64,000 nucleotides of DNA from an uncultured Roseiflexaceae bacterium (GTDB lineage Bacteria; Chloroflexota; Chloroflexia; Chloroflexales; Roseiflexaceae): the NCBI GenBank assembly GCA_937974195.1, contig CALJIC010000349.1:6836-70835 (forward strand), given 5' to 3'. The number at the start of each line of letters is the position of its first letter. Within the stretch, counting starts at the first letter, position 1. Below, one piece after another: positions 50,515-59,225 of this stretch. The position numbers and the translations under genes are program-made. Under the pieces are notes generated by a model. That model saw nothing but the letters and a program-made list of their open reading frames with translations. It had not been told where the DNA came from and searched no databases.

Positions 50515-51327
50515 TTATCGCGCCTCGCGCCCGATGGCGCGCCGCTGGTATGCGCGGTACAACCGGCCCCAGCCGGTGTGGAACACCCAGTCCTCGTACA
50601 CCTGCTGCTCGGCGGTTCGCTGGCGGCCGCTTCTGCGCCACAGTCTCCAGGCGTATTGTACGAGCGCCGGGGGCCGCGCGGCGGGCGGTGGCGCGCAGCT
50701 GTGCAGCCAGCCTGCCTCGCCGGCGATCGTGACCGCGTCGAGATCGGCGCAGCCGAGGCCGCTCCGGTGGGCCAGGGCGATCGGCCCGCCGGAGCGCAGC
50801 GGATCCACGCCCGCGAGGCGCGCGGCAACGCTGGCCGCCGCCACAGGGTCCGTAGAGGCCACGAGCAGGTTTCGCACGCTGATCTGCGGGGCGGCGAACG
50901 GCGCCCTGCGGCAGAGCGTCGTCGCGTCGAGCACGGCGAGTAGCGGCGGATGGCCGTCGAGCACGAGCCGGGCGAGCTGCTCGTACTGCGAGGCGCCCGC
51001 CAGCAGGACGTGCGCCTGTGCTCCGCCGTAGCGCTCGATCCGTCCCCCGCTCGCGCGCGCGGCGGCAACCAGCGGCTCCCGCTCGTCCGCTGTGTGCAGC
51101 GCGACGACCGGCCGCCGGCAATGGCGCAGCGCCTGCAGCGTGCCCTCGAGCTGCCAGGGCTCGGCGCGCTCTCCGGGGAGCGCGAGCGGCTCAGCGGGGG
51201 GTGTGGCAGCGACGATCAGCTCCTGAGCGGGAAGCGCGAGCGGTCCGGCCAGCTCAAGCAGCCGCTGGTAGTCGGCCAGTACCGTGTCGGGTGTAGCGCG
51301 TACCAGCGCGACGTGTGGGCGTGCCAT
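50515..51327 (-). CDS. DUF362-like protein
   Basis: A 270-residue protein starting MARPHVALVRATP. The blocks LLAVLDATTLCRRAPF, ISVRNLLVASTDPVAAASVA and GLGCADLDAVTIAGE match the DUF362 family. No 4Fe-4S ferredoxin CxxCxxC cluster is present, unlike the longer members. The C-terminal 60 residues are basic and hydrophobic. The role is unknown; DUF362 proteins are often found near redox or maturation genes. The start at 51327 replaces the longer frame from 51507. It precedes the PyrD-like gene on the same strand. Confidence 0.72.
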   Translation of the reverse strand: MARPHVALVRATPDTVLADYQRLLELAGPLALPAQELIVAATPPAEPLALPGERAEPWQLEGTLQALRHCRRPVVALHTADEREPLVAAARASGGRIERYGGAQAHVLLAGASQYEQLARLVLDGHPPLLAVLDATTLCRRAPFAAPQISVRNLLVASTDPVAAASVAARLAGVDPLRSGGPIALAHRSGLGCADLDAVTIAGEAGWLHSCAPPPAARPPALVQYAWRLWRRSGRQRTAEQQVYEDWVFHTGWGRLYRAYQRRAIGREAR

Positions 51328-51457
51328 CAGATCCTGGCGATTGCTTGTGCGGCTGCGCTGGCCGAGCGGCATCCCCGACCCCGGCGATGCGCCCGCTCCG
51401 AGCGCAGCGGGCCGGAACCGATTCGTAAAAACCTGGGCAAAACGATCAACATGGCTC

Positions 51458-51486
51458 TTGACGTGAAACGCGTGTTCTGATATACT
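51458..51486 (+). promoter_or_regulatory. Promoter, TTGACG-17-TATACT
   Basis: TTGACG (51458-51463) and TATACT (51481-51486) are 17 bases apart, with TG at 51478-51479 giving an extended -10. It lies 96 bases before the membrane-anchored protein. Confidence 0.75.
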
Positions 51487-51581
51487 GGCCTGGCCTAGAT
51501 AGAACAAGTGTTTCGAAAGCCACCATCAACCCCACCGGCAAGCGAGGAAGCGAGCTGCGCTGATACGAGGAGAAAGCAGTC

Positions 51582-52121
51582 ATGGCCGTACGCAGTCAGG
51601 AGATGCGCAACCCTGTGCGCACACAGTCCAGCCCGGCGCGTCCGTTCGTCGCTGTTCCGGCGCTTAACTTCCACTCGATCGCCTACCTCATCACCGGGTT
51701 GCTGGCGCTGCTGGCGATCTACGCGATCATGGGCAACGTTGTCAGCTGGGGCCGCGAGCAGTACGACACATTGCGCTACGGCACACCGCGCACCTTCCAC
51801 ACCGATGCGGTGGTTGGGCACGAGGATGGCAGCGGCACACCCAGCCACTTCGTGGCCATGAACCTGAACCGGCAGGTGGTGATCTACCAGATCCCGGGCG
51901 GCGATGTCTCCAAGACGCGGGTGATCACCGGCCCATACCTGTTCGGCGCGGGCGAGGACAAGACGCCGGTGCTGCTCGAGTTCCAGGACGTCAACGGCGA
52001 CCAGCTGCAGGATATGATCGTCAACATCAAGAACGAGGCGATCGTCTTCGTGAACCGCGACGGTCAGTTCCAGGCGATCACGCCGGAAGAGCGCAGCCAG
52101 CTGGTGCTGCCCGGCCAGTAG
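51582..52121 (+). CDS. Membrane-anchored protein with a C-terminal calcium-binding-like domain, unknown
   Basis: A 179-residue protein with one transmembrane helix at about 30-52 (IAYLITGLLALLAIYAIMGN). The remainder is extracytoplasmic: TDAVVGHEDGSGTPSHFVAM, NRQVVIYQIPGG and FQDVNGDQLQDMIVNIKNE. The D-x-N-G-D-x-x-x-D pattern resembles a FG-GAP/VCBS calcium site. GAGGAGAAAG precedes the ATG. No family was named. Good promoter upstream and terminator downstream, so it is a single-gene unit. Confidence 0.72.
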   Translation: MAVRSQEMRNPVRTQSSPARPFVAVPALNFHSIAYLITGLLALLAIYAIMGNVVSWGREQYDTLRYGTPRTFHTDAVVGHEDGSGTPSHFVAMNLNRQVVIYQIPGGDVSKTRVITGPYLFGAGEDKTPVLLEFQDVNGDQLQDMIVNIKNEAIVFVNRDGQFQAITPEERSQLVLPGQ

Positions 52122-52169
52122 CTCTCACCTCTCTCCTCAGCTTCCTCAACGCAGCGTGCCCCTTGAGAT

Positions 52170-52200
52170 GTGGGAGAGGGTGCCCCTCTCCCACGTCGTT
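52170..52200 (+). terminator. Terminator after the membrane-anchored protein
   Basis: GTGGGAGAGGG (52170-52180) pairs perfectly with CCCTCTCCCAC (52184-52194) over a 3-nt loop; the downstream GTCGTT merges with the next gene's TATAAT at 52201-52206. Confidence 0.75.
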
Positions 52201-52206
52201 TATAAT
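52201..52206 (+). promoter_or_regulatory. -10 box (TATAAT) for the ABC/AlkZ-related cluster
   Basis: Consensus TATAAT immediately after the terminator hairpin, about 132 bases before the AlkZ-related gene start. Confidence 0.4.
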
Positions 52207-52337
52207 GTGCAGGGCCATGCGGTGGCACACGCGCCTCAGACGCGCCCGTCTCCGCCAGGAGGAAGGCCGCTGGCTCTCCACGGCTTCGCCCTAGCGCGCC
52301 GCTGGCGCGTAACCCCGCTCCAGACAAGGCTGTGCAG

Positions 52338-53162
52338 ATGGACGACGAGCTGCTCCAGAAGCGGCGCGCCCGGCGCTGGCGTCAGACGCCCGAGACGCGC
52401 ATCGATGGGCCCGATGCCGCCGCCAAGCTGATCGACCAGCTAGGCGTCGTGACATTGTACCCGGTATCGCCCGAGCTGCCGAATCTATACCACGCCTACG
52501 TCGGCAGCCCGGATGCGAAGCCCGATTCGGCGTGGGACAGCCCGGCCGGCGAGGTGTACGGCTGGCGCTGGACGCTGGGCGGAGCTGGAGCGGCCTTCTA
52601 CACGGCGATCGTCCGCGGCCGGCCCACCTGGGTGAGCTGGGAGATGCTTCCGGCGGCGCTGCGGCTGCTGGGTGAGCGCCGCACGCCCGAGGAGCTGTAC
52701 CGCGCCGGCGTCATCTCGGAGAACGCCCGCCGCATCGCAAGGGCACTCGAGGATGCGGGGGCGGCGCTGAGCACCGGCGAGCTGCGAGCGAAGGCCGGGT
52801 TCCCCACCGGCAAGGCCGAGCGCGCCGCCTTCCTCAAGGCCGTGGCCGAGCTAGACAATCGCCTGCTGCTCGCCAAGGTCTTCGTCGAGGGCAGCACCGA
52901 TATGCGCCACGCCCTGGTGGCAGCCCGCTACCCACAGCACGTCGCCGCGGCGGAGCGCCTGACGCGCGAGGAGGCGATCGACGCCTTCCTGGCGACATAC
53001 CTGCCGAACGCTGCCTACGCCGCCCCGGCGACGCTGGCGAAGCACCTGGGGATCGCGGCGGCCGAGCTGCGCGCGGGCCTCGAGCGCCTAGTTGCGCAGG
53101 GGCGCGTGGTGCAGGCCGCTGTTCCCGGGCAGAAGGCGCCGGGCTATGTGTGGCTGGAGTGA
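52338..53162 (+). CDS. AlkZ-related winged-helix protein
   Basis: A 274-residue protein starting MDDELLQKRRARRWRQTPET. RIDGPDAAAKLIDQLGVVTL and YPVSPELPNLYHAYVG match the N-terminus of AlkZ-related proteins. WTLGGAGAAFYTAIVRGRPT and two winged-helix-like segments follow (ALSTGELRAKAGFPTGKAER; AAPATLAKHLGIAAAELRAG). True AlkZ is a DNA crosslink glycosylase. The catalytic QxQ motif of that family is not seen, so the role is uncertain. Its stop overlaps the ABC permease start (TGATG), tying it to the exporter genes. Confidence 0.72.
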   Translation: MDDELLQKRRARRWRQTPETRIDGPDAAAKLIDQLGVVTLYPVSPELPNLYHAYVGSPDAKPDSAWDSPAGEVYGWRWTLGGAGAAFYTAIVRGRPTWVSWEMLPAALRLLGERRTPEELYRAGVISENARRIARALEDAGAALSTGELRAKAGFPTGKAERAAFLKAVAELDNRLLLAKVFVEGSTDMRHALVAARYPQHVAAAERLTREEAIDAFLATYLPNAAYAAPATLAKHLGIAAAELRAGLERLVAQGRVVQAAVPGQKAPGYVWLE

Positions 53163-53959
53163 TGCGAGCACTGATCGACTACTACTACGCCCAGCTGAAG
53201 AATACCTTCGCGATACAGGCCCAGTACCGTGTGGCGCTGATCATCTGGCTGATCGGCACGGTCCTGCAGCCGGTGATCTACCTCGTCGTCTGGACCACCG
53301 TGGCGCAGGCTGGGGCGGTCGGCGGGTACACCGCCGGCGACTTCGCCGCCTACTTCATCGTGCTGATGCTGGTGGACCACCTGACCTTCTCGTGGATCTT
53401 CTACGAGTTCGAGCACCGCGTGCGGCAGGGCGCCCTCTCGCCGCTGCTGCTCCGCCCGCTCCACCCCATCCACAAGGACATCGCCGATAACATCACCTAC
53501 AAGCTGCTGACGCTGCCCGTGCTGCTCTCGGCCGCCGTGCTCATGGCACTGGCCTTCCGCCCGGCGTTCGAGACGTCCGGGTGGGCGCTGGCGCTATTCA
53601 TCCCGGCGCTGCTGCTCGGCTTCGCCGTACGCTTCGTCGTGGAGTGGACGCTGGGGCTGGCCGCCTTCTGGACCACTCGGGTCAGCGCGCTCAACCATCT
53701 CTACTACGTCGCGGTGCTGTTCCTCTCGGGGCAGATCGCGCCGCTGTCGCTCTTCCCGGAGCCGATCCGCGTCGCCGCCGCGCTGCTGCCGTTCCGCTGG
53801 ACCGTGGCGTTTCCGGTCGAGCTGCTGATCGGGCGGCTGAGCTTCGAGGCCGCCCTGCAGGGCCTGGCGGCGCAGCTGGTATGGCTCGTGCTGGGGCTCC
53901 TGCTGCTATGGCGAACCTGGCGCGCCGGCGTGCGGCGCTACTCCGCCGTCGGCGCGTAG
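53162..53959 (+). CDS. ABC-2 type transporter permease
   Basis: A 265-residue protein with six membrane helices, of the ABC-2 membrane protein type. ALIIWLIGTVLQPVIYLVVW and YFIVLMLVDHLTFSWIFYEF lie in the first half. VELLIGRLSFEAALQGLAAQ and LVLGLLLLWRTWRAGVRRYS close the protein as in DUF990-type permeases. The ATG shares a base with the previous stop. It works with the ATPase 40 bp downstream and perhaps the second permease at 55196. Confidence 0.85.
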   Translation: MRALIDYYYAQLKNTFAIQAQYRVALIIWLIGTVLQPVIYLVVWTTVAQAGAVGGYTAGDFAAYFIVLMLVDHLTFSWIFYEFEHRVRQGALSPLLLRPLHPIHKDIADNITYKLLTLPVLLSAAVLMALAFRPAFETSGWALALFIPALLLGFAVRFVVEWTLGLAAFWTTRVSALNHLYYVAVLFLSGQIAPLSLFPEPIRVAAALLPFRWTVAFPVELLIGRLSFEAALQGLAAQLVWLVLGLLLLWRTWRAGVRRYSAVGA

Positions 53960-53999
53960 CGCTGCCTCGCAGCGCCGATTGTCACCCGAACAGTCCGAT

Positions 54000-54998
54000 A
54001 TGCACACCGACACCCACGCGATCTACGTCCGCGATCTGCGCAAGAACTACGTCGTCAGCGAGCGAGAGGCGGGGATCCTGGCCTCCGTGCGCAGCCTGGT
54101 GCGGCGCAGGACCCGGACGGTTGCGGCGGTCGACGGCATCAGCTTCGACGTCGCGCCGGGCGAGGTCGTCGGCTTCCTCGGGCCGAACGGCGCCGGCAAG
54201 ACCACTACGCTCAAGATGCTCTCCGGGCTGCTCTACCCGGATGGCGGCGAGCTGGCCGTGCTCGGCTTCACCCCCTCCCGGCGGGACCGCGACTACCTGC
54301 GCCAGATCGCGCTGGTGATGGGCCAGCGCAACCAGCTGGCGTGGGACATCCCGGCCGCCGACTCGTTCGAGCTGAACCGCGCGATCTACCGCATCCCGCA
54401 CGACGAGTACCGGCGCACGCTCAAGGAGCTGGACGAGCTGCTGGAGCTTGGGGAGCTGATACGCAAGCCGGTGCGCAACCTGTCGCTCGGCGAGCGCATG
54501 AAGTGCGAGATCGCCGCCGCGCTGCTCCACCGGCCTAAGGTGCTGTTCCTGGACGAGCCGACGATCGGGCTGGATGTGACGATGCAGCGGCGCATCCGCT
54601 CCTTTCTCGCCGCCTACAACCGGCGCTTCGGCGCGACGGTGCTGCTCACCAGCCACTACATGGCCGATGTCGAGGCGCTCTGCAGGCGCGTGATCGTCAT
54701 TCACCACGGGCGGCTGCTGTTCGACGGCGAGCTCTCGGACCTGGTGCAGCGCTTCTCGCCCCACAAGACGATCGTGGTGGAGCTCGAGGACCCTGAGGCC
54801 GACCTGCGGCCGTACGGCGAGATCGTCAGCCGCGAGGAGGGGCGGGTCACGCTGCGGGTGCCGAAGAGCGCCACGCCGGTGGTCACCGGGCGGCTGCTCG
54901 CCGACCTGCCGATCAGCGACCTGACGGTCGAGGACCCGCCGATCGAGGATGTGATCGAGCACGTGTTCAGCCAGGAAGCGGTGCAAAGCGTACCCTGA
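54000..54998 (+). CDS. ABC transporter ATP-binding protein
   Basis: A 332-residue ATPase. Walker A GFLGPNGAGKTTTLKMLSGL, signature LSLGERMKCEIAAALLH, Walker B VLFLDEPTIGLDV, H-loop LLTSHYMADVEALC. An N-terminal region (ILASVRSLVRRRTRTVAAVD) matches the ABC-2 exporter subgroup that pairs with DUF990-type permeases. The C-terminal 70 residues form a regulatory extension. TTG at 53979 is an alternative start. It powers export by the flanking permeases. Confidence 0.93.
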   Translation: MHTDTHAIYVRDLRKNYVVSEREAGILASVRSLVRRRTRTVAAVDGISFDVAPGEVVGFLGPNGAGKTTTLKMLSGLLYPDGGELAVLGFTPSRRDRDYLRQIALVMGQRNQLAWDIPAADSFELNRAIYRIPHDEYRRTLKELDELLELGELIRKPVRNLSLGERMKCEIAAALLHRPKVLFLDEPTIGLDVTMQRRIRSFLAAYNRRFGATVLLTSHYMADVEALCRRVIVIHHGRLLFDGELSDLVQRFSPHKTIVVELEDPEADLRPYGEIVSREEGRVTLRVPKSATPVVTGRLLADLPISDLTVEDPPIEDVIEHVFSQEAVQSVP

Positions 54999-55043
54999 CG
55001 AGACGTACGCGGTTGGCAACGATCGCCCTCTCAAGTGGGGAGA

Positions 55044-55067
55044 TGCGGGGAGGCTTGCCTCCCCGCA
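55044..55067 (+). terminator. Hairpin after the ABC ATPase
   Basis: TGCGGGGAGG and CCTCCCCGCA form a perfect 10-bp stem with a CTTG loop. No T-run follows (CCCCTCC), so transcription may continue into the second permease gene. Confidence 0.55.
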
Positions 55068-55195
55068 CCCCTCCAGGGACGCGGCGGTGGGAGCATTGCA
55101 TGACTCCTGACAATGAGAAGCGCAAGCGCGGAAGAGAACCGGCGCTGTCGTGAGCGCTGTGCGCGCTTCATACTGCACCAGACGGGCGTTGCGGC

Positions 55196-55981
55196 ATGAG
55201 CTATCTGAGGCTACTCTGGGTCTACTTCCGGCTCGGCGCGCTGAACGAGCTGCAGTACCGCGCGAACTTCGTGATGCAGCTGTTCGAGGCGCTGATCGGC
55301 CTGGGGACGGCGCTGGCCGGCCTCGCGGTGGTGTTCAGCCACACCGAGACGCTGGCCGGGTGGCGGTCGGAGGAGCTGCTGGCGCTGCTGGGGATTTTCT
55401 TCCTGGTCGGCGGGCTGATCAGCTTTGTGATCCAGCCGAGCATGCAGCGCCTGATGGAGGATGTGCGGCTCGGCACGCTCGATTTCACGCTCACCAAGCC
55501 GGAGGACTCGCAGCTGCTGGTGAGCGCCCGGCAGGTGCAGATCTGGAAGCTGATCGATGTCGTGCTGGGCCTCGGCGTGCTGGTGTATGCGCTGGTGCGC
55601 CTGGGCGCGAGCGTCGGCCCGCTGCAGGCGCTGGCCTTCGGCGTGGCGCTGTCCGCCGGCGGCCTGATCGTCTACAGCTTCTGGCTGATCCTGGCCACGA
55701 CCACCTTCTGGTTCGTGCGGGTGGACAACATCCTGGTGATCTTCGAGAGCATGTACCAGGCCGGCCGCTGGCCGATCGGCATCTACCCGCCCTGGCTGCG
55801 CGCGGCCCTGACGCTGCTCGTGCCGGTCGCGTTCGCCGTCACTGTCCCGGCCGAGGCGCTGGTGGGGCGGCTGGACCGCCTGACGCTGATTGGCGCGGTC
55901 GGGCTGGCGCTCGCCCTGCTGCTGTTCGCGCGCTGGTTCTGGCAGTTCGGGGTGCGACACTACTCGGGGGCCTCCGCGTGA
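55196..55981 (+). CDS. ABC-2 type transporter permease (second)
   Basis: A 261-residue protein with six helices, of the DUF990/ABC-2 type. LGALNELQYRANFVMQLFEA and EDVRLGTLDFTLTKPEDSQL are highly characteristic, followed by SMYQAGRWPIGIYPPWLRAA and FARWFWQFGVRHYSGASA. With the first permease and the ATPase it likely forms a heteromeric exporter (permease-ATPase-permease). The substrate is unknown. Confidence 0.88.
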   Translation: MSYLRLLWVYFRLGALNELQYRANFVMQLFEALIGLGTALAGLAVVFSHTETLAGWRSEELLALLGIFFLVGGLISFVIQPSMQRLMEDVRLGTLDFTLTKPEDSQLLVSARQVQIWKLIDVVLGLGVLVYALVRLGASVGPLQALAFGVALSAGGLIVYSFWLILATTTFWFVRVDNILVIFESMYQAGRWPIGIYPPWLRAALTLLVPVAFAVTVPAEALVGRLDRLTLIGAVGLALALLLFARWFWQFGVRHYSGASA

Positions 55982-56137
55982 AGCTGGCGGGGGCTACGCG
56001 GCGGCCCGGACCGCTGGAAGGGCTTGAGGTGGTGAAGCTGCCCTCTGGCGCCCTGCCTCCGCCGCAGATACGGTGGAACAAAACGTTCGTGGCGGGCGAC
56101 ATGACTGCGTGAGCCCTGTGAAGTGAGGAGATTCGGA

Positions 56138-56797
56138 GTGAGCGCACCCCAGGAAATGATCGAAGCGGTCCAGGCCGGCGATGTGGCCAGGGTCGCCAGC
56201 TTGCTCGCCGCAGACCCGGCGCTCGCCGGTGCGCGCGCGCCGAACGGCGACTCGGCCGTGCTGCTCGCGGCCTACCACGGGCGCCGCGAGATCGCGGAGA
56301 TGCTTGTGGACGCCGGCGCCCCGCTGGACATCTTCGAGGCCGCCGCTGTCGGGCGCGCGGGGCGCGTGGCTGAGCTGCTGCGCCAGCGGCCGGAGCTGGC
56401 GGGCGCCTACTCGCACGACGGCTGGACGGCCCTGCACCTGGCGGCGTTCTTCGGGCACGTGGCAGCCGCCGAGGCGCTCCTGGCCGCCGGCGCCGACATC
56501 TGCGCTGTCTCCAACAACAGCTCGCGCAACCAGCCGCTCAACGCCGCCGCCGCGGGCGACCACCTCGATGTCGTCAACCTGCTGATCGTGGCCGGGGCCG
56601 ATGTCAACGCCCGCGATGGCTCCGGATTCACGCCGCTCCACGCCGCGGCGCAGAACGGCAACACGGCGATCGTCAGGGCCCTGCTCAACGCCGGCGCGGA
56701 CCCCCAGGCGCAGCAGGGTGCGGGCCGCACGCCGCTGGCGCTGGCGCTCGAGGCCGGCAAGCAGGGCGCCGCGGATCTGCTGCGCTCCAGTCGCTAG
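56138..56797 (+). CDS. Ankyrin repeat protein
   Basis: A 219-residue protein with about six ankyrin repeats (NGDSAVLLAAYHGRREIAEM, DGWTALHLAAFFGHVAAAEA, DGSGFTPLHAAAQNGNTAIV, and so on). No signal peptide or membrane helix. Bacterial ankyrin proteins bind partner proteins. The GTG at 56138 follows GAGGAG; GTG at 56123 is an alternative. Position after the ABC exporter suggests read-through, but a link is not shown. Confidence 0.88.
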   Translation: MSAPQEMIEAVQAGDVARVASLLAADPALAGARAPNGDSAVLLAAYHGRREIAEMLVDAGAPLDIFEAAAVGRAGRVAELLRQRPELAGAYSHDGWTALHLAAFFGHVAAAEALLAAGADICAVSNNSSRNQPLNAAAAGDHLDVVNLLIVAGADVNARDGSGFTPLHAAAQNGNTAIVRALLNAGADPQAQQGAGRTPLALALEAGKQGAADLLRSSR

Positions 56798-56897
56798 GGC
56801 GCACCCCCGCCTGTTACGGGGCACGGAGCGCTGAACGGCCCTCCGGCCGCCGCCGCGTGCCCTCAGCTCCCACTTCTTGCGCTGGTCCCCTCTCTGC

Positions 56898-56920
56898 GGT
56901 GTGACGCTGCATGTCACACC
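56898..56920. terminator. Hairpin GGTGTGAC-N7-GTCACACC
   Basis: An 8-bp perfect inverted repeat with a 7-nt loop, about 100 bp after the ankyrin gene. It could be a terminator or an operator (TGAC-N7-GTCA). Confidence 0.4.
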
Positions 56921-57039
56921 CGCGTGGTACGGTGTGGGCTGGCGCGGCGAGCCTGCCGCTGATGGCGCGCCCGGGCGCAACTACCGGTTTGGCTAGCTGC
57001 GGGACTGGGCTTTTGGACAGGGCGCGGCTGGCCCTGGCG

Positions 57040-57048
57040 TGGTATCAT
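57040..57048 (+). promoter_or_regulatory. Extended -10 (TGGTATCAT) for the ABC exporter gene
   Basis: TG-G-TATCAT about 115 bases before the TTG start. Confidence 0.4.
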
Positions 57049-57162
57049 GTCGTCTGGATCGCGGGATGTGAGGCCTGGCGCCGCACACCCGCTCTTTCTT
57101 CGTGGGCAGATTTGGTGAGCCTCAGGCGAAGTCCTCTTGCCCCTCTAACGGAAGGTGAATGA

Positions 57163-59040
57163 TTGATAGCAACTCGTGAAGCGCGTCGCGCGCAAACACC
57201 GAGCGAGAGCGAGCCGCCCAAGTCCTGGCGAGAGCGCGCCCGCGCCGTGCGCGACGCCTATGCCAACATACCGGCGGCCTTTGGCCTGGTCTGGAACGCC
57301 GACAAGCCCGCGACGATCGTGATGGGCGTGCTCACGATCGTGAGCGCCATCCTGCCCGCGTCGCAGGCCTGGGTCGCGGCGCTGATCGTCGACTCGGTCG
57401 TCGAGGCGATTGGGAGCGGCGTGGGGCCTGTGGTGGGGCTCCAGCAGGTGCTCCCCTACCTGGTGTTCGAGTTCGGGCTGCTGCTGCTCGGCACGCTGAT
57501 CTCGCAGGTGCGCCGGCTGTACGAACACGTGCTCAACGCGCGGCTCGGCCACCACATCAACACCGCGATCATCCGCAAGGCGCTGACGCTCGACCTGCAG
57601 TACTTCGAGGACGCCTCGTTCTACGACAAGCTCCAGAACGCCCGGCGCGAGGCGGACTACCGCGCGCTGGGCATCATCAACGGCGTCTTCATGGTGGCGC
57701 AGAACCTGATCACGCTGCTGTCGTTCGCGGCGCTGCTGCTGGCCTTCAGCCCGCTGATCACGCTGGTGCTGTTCGGCGCCACCCTCCCGTCCTTCATCGC
57801 GCAGAGCAAGTACAGCAACCTGTACTTCCGGCTGCTCACCTGGCGCGCGCCCGAGTTCCGCCGCATGCAGTACCTCGAGCACGTGCTCACGGTCGACAAC
57901 ACCGTCAAGGAGATCAAGCTGTTCGGCCTGGGCGAGCCGCTGCTGCAGCGCTACAGCGAGACCTTCTGGAAGTTCTTCCGCGAGGACACCGCGCTGGCGC
58001 GGCGCCGATCGCTGATCAGCCTGCTGTGGGGCCTGGTCGCCACGCTCAGCTACTACGGGGCCTACGCCTGGATCGTCTTCCAGGCGATCGGCGGCGTGAT
58101 CACGCTTGGCGGCATGACCCTCTACCTGACGCTGTTCCGCCAGAGCCAGGGGACGTTCCAGGGGCTGTTCGACAACATCGCCCGCCTGTATGAGAACGGG
58201 CTGTTCATGGACAACCTGTTCGGCTTCCTGGAGCTGACGCCGCAGATGACGCAGTCGCAGCAGCCGGCGCGCCTCCCGTCCAAGCTGACGCGCGGGCTCG
58301 AGTTCCGCGGGGTGTGGTTCCGCTACCCCGGGCGCGAGGACTGGGCGCTGCGCGATATCAACCTCACGATCGCCCCCGGCGAGAAGCTGGCGCTGGTCGG
58401 GCCGAACGGCGCCGGCAAGACGACGCTGATCAAGCTGCTGACCCGGCTGTACGACCCGACCGAGGGCCAGATCCTGCTCGACGGGGTGGACCTGCGCGAC
58501 TACGACCCGGACGAGCTGCGCGCGCGCATCGGCGTGATCTTCCAGGACTTCGTGCGCTACCAGCTCTCGGCGCGCGAGAACATCGGCTTCGGGCAGATCA
58601 ACCGCATGGACGACGAGGCGCGCATCCTGGACGCCGCCGATCGCGGTGGCGCGGACGACGTGGTGGCCGAGCTGCCGCAGGGCCTGGACACCATGCTCGG
58701 CCGCTGGTTCGAGCGCGGCAACGAGCTCTCGGGCGGCCAGTGGCAGAAGATCGCGCTCAGCCGCGCCTTCATGCGCGACAGCGAGGTGCTGGTGCTCGAT
58801 GAGCCGACCGCCGCGCTGGACGCCGAGCGCGAGTACGAGATCTTCCAGCGCTTCCGCGAGCTCACCGAGGGCAAGATCGCGGTGCTGATCTCGCACCGCT
58901 TCTCGACGGTGCGCATGGCCGACCGGATCGCGGTCATCGAGGACGGGCACATCTCCGAGCTCGGCTCGCACGCTGAGCTGCTGGCGCGCGGCGGCACCTA
59001 CGCGCGCCTGTTCGAGCTCCAGGCCGAGGGGTATCGGTAG
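57163..59040 (+). CDS. ABC transporter, fused permease-ATPase (exporter half-molecule)
   Basis: A 625-residue protein. Six membrane helices (about 45-345) carry an ABC transmembrane type 1 domain. The ATPase follows: Walker A VGPNGAGKTTLIKLLTRLYD, signature ELSGGQWQKIALSRA, Walker B VLVLDEPTAALDA, H-loop LISHRFSTVRM. Works as a homodimer or heterodimer to export lipids, peptides or drugs; no specific substrate signal. It begins with a TTG behind GGAAGG, which is the best-supported start in the frame. Confidence 0.92.
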   Translation: MIATREARRAQTPSESEPPKSWRERARAVRDAYANIPAAFGLVWNADKPATIVMGVLTIVSAILPASQAWVAALIVDSVVEAIGSGVGPVVGLQQVLPYLVFEFGLLLLGTLISQVRRLYEHVLNARLGHHINTAIIRKALTLDLQYFEDASFYDKLQNARREADYRALGIINGVFMVAQNLITLLSFAALLLAFSPLITLVLFGATLPSFIAQSKYSNLYFRLLTWRAPEFRRMQYLEHVLTVDNTVKEIKLFGLGEPLLQRYSETFWKFFREDTALARRRSLISLLWGLVATLSYYGAYAWIVFQAIGGVITLGGMTLYLTLFRQSQGTFQGLFDNIARLYENGLFMDNLFGFLELTPQMTQSQQPARLPSKLTRGLEFRGVWFRYPGREDWALRDINLTIAPGEKLALVGPNGAGKTTLIKLLTRLYDPTEGQILLDGVDLRDYDPDELRARIGVIFQDFVRYQLSARENIGFGQINRMDDEARILDAADRGGADDVVAELPQGLDTMLGRWFERGNELSGGQWQKIALSRAFMRDSEVLVLDEPTAALDAEREYEIFQRFRELTEGKIAVLISHRFSTVRMADRIAVIEDGHISELGSHAELLARGGTYARLFELQAEGYR

Positions 59041-59178
59041 CACGTGCCCCAGCTGGCGGCCGGCGGCTGGGCCTCCTCGGCGCGCACTCTCACGCATCCT
59101 GGCGGCATTCCGCGCGGCGGTGCCCGATCTGTAGCTGTTTCGATCTCCAGTAGTACCTGTGGCGCACCGGTTTCACGC

Positions 59179-59184
59179 TACAAT
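59179..59184 (+). promoter_or_regulatory. -10 box (TACAAT) for the MFS transporter
   Basis: TACAAT 42 bases before the start of the MFS gene; no clear -35. Confidence 0.4.
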
Positions 59185-59225
59185 GGGGGTCGGAGTAATT
59201 GCTGCAAGGAAGGCGCTGGCCGCTG

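Larger units (their letters stand above)
56798..57162. other. Gene-free stretch with palindrome and promoter element
   Basis: 365 bp between the ankyrin gene and the ABC exporter. It has the hairpin at 56898-56920, an extended -10 at 57040-57048, and no credible ORF. Confidence 0.5.

Noticed and set aside
52170..52206. Riboswitch before the AlkZ-related gene
   Set aside because: The structure is a simple terminator hairpin with a -10 overlapping its tail.
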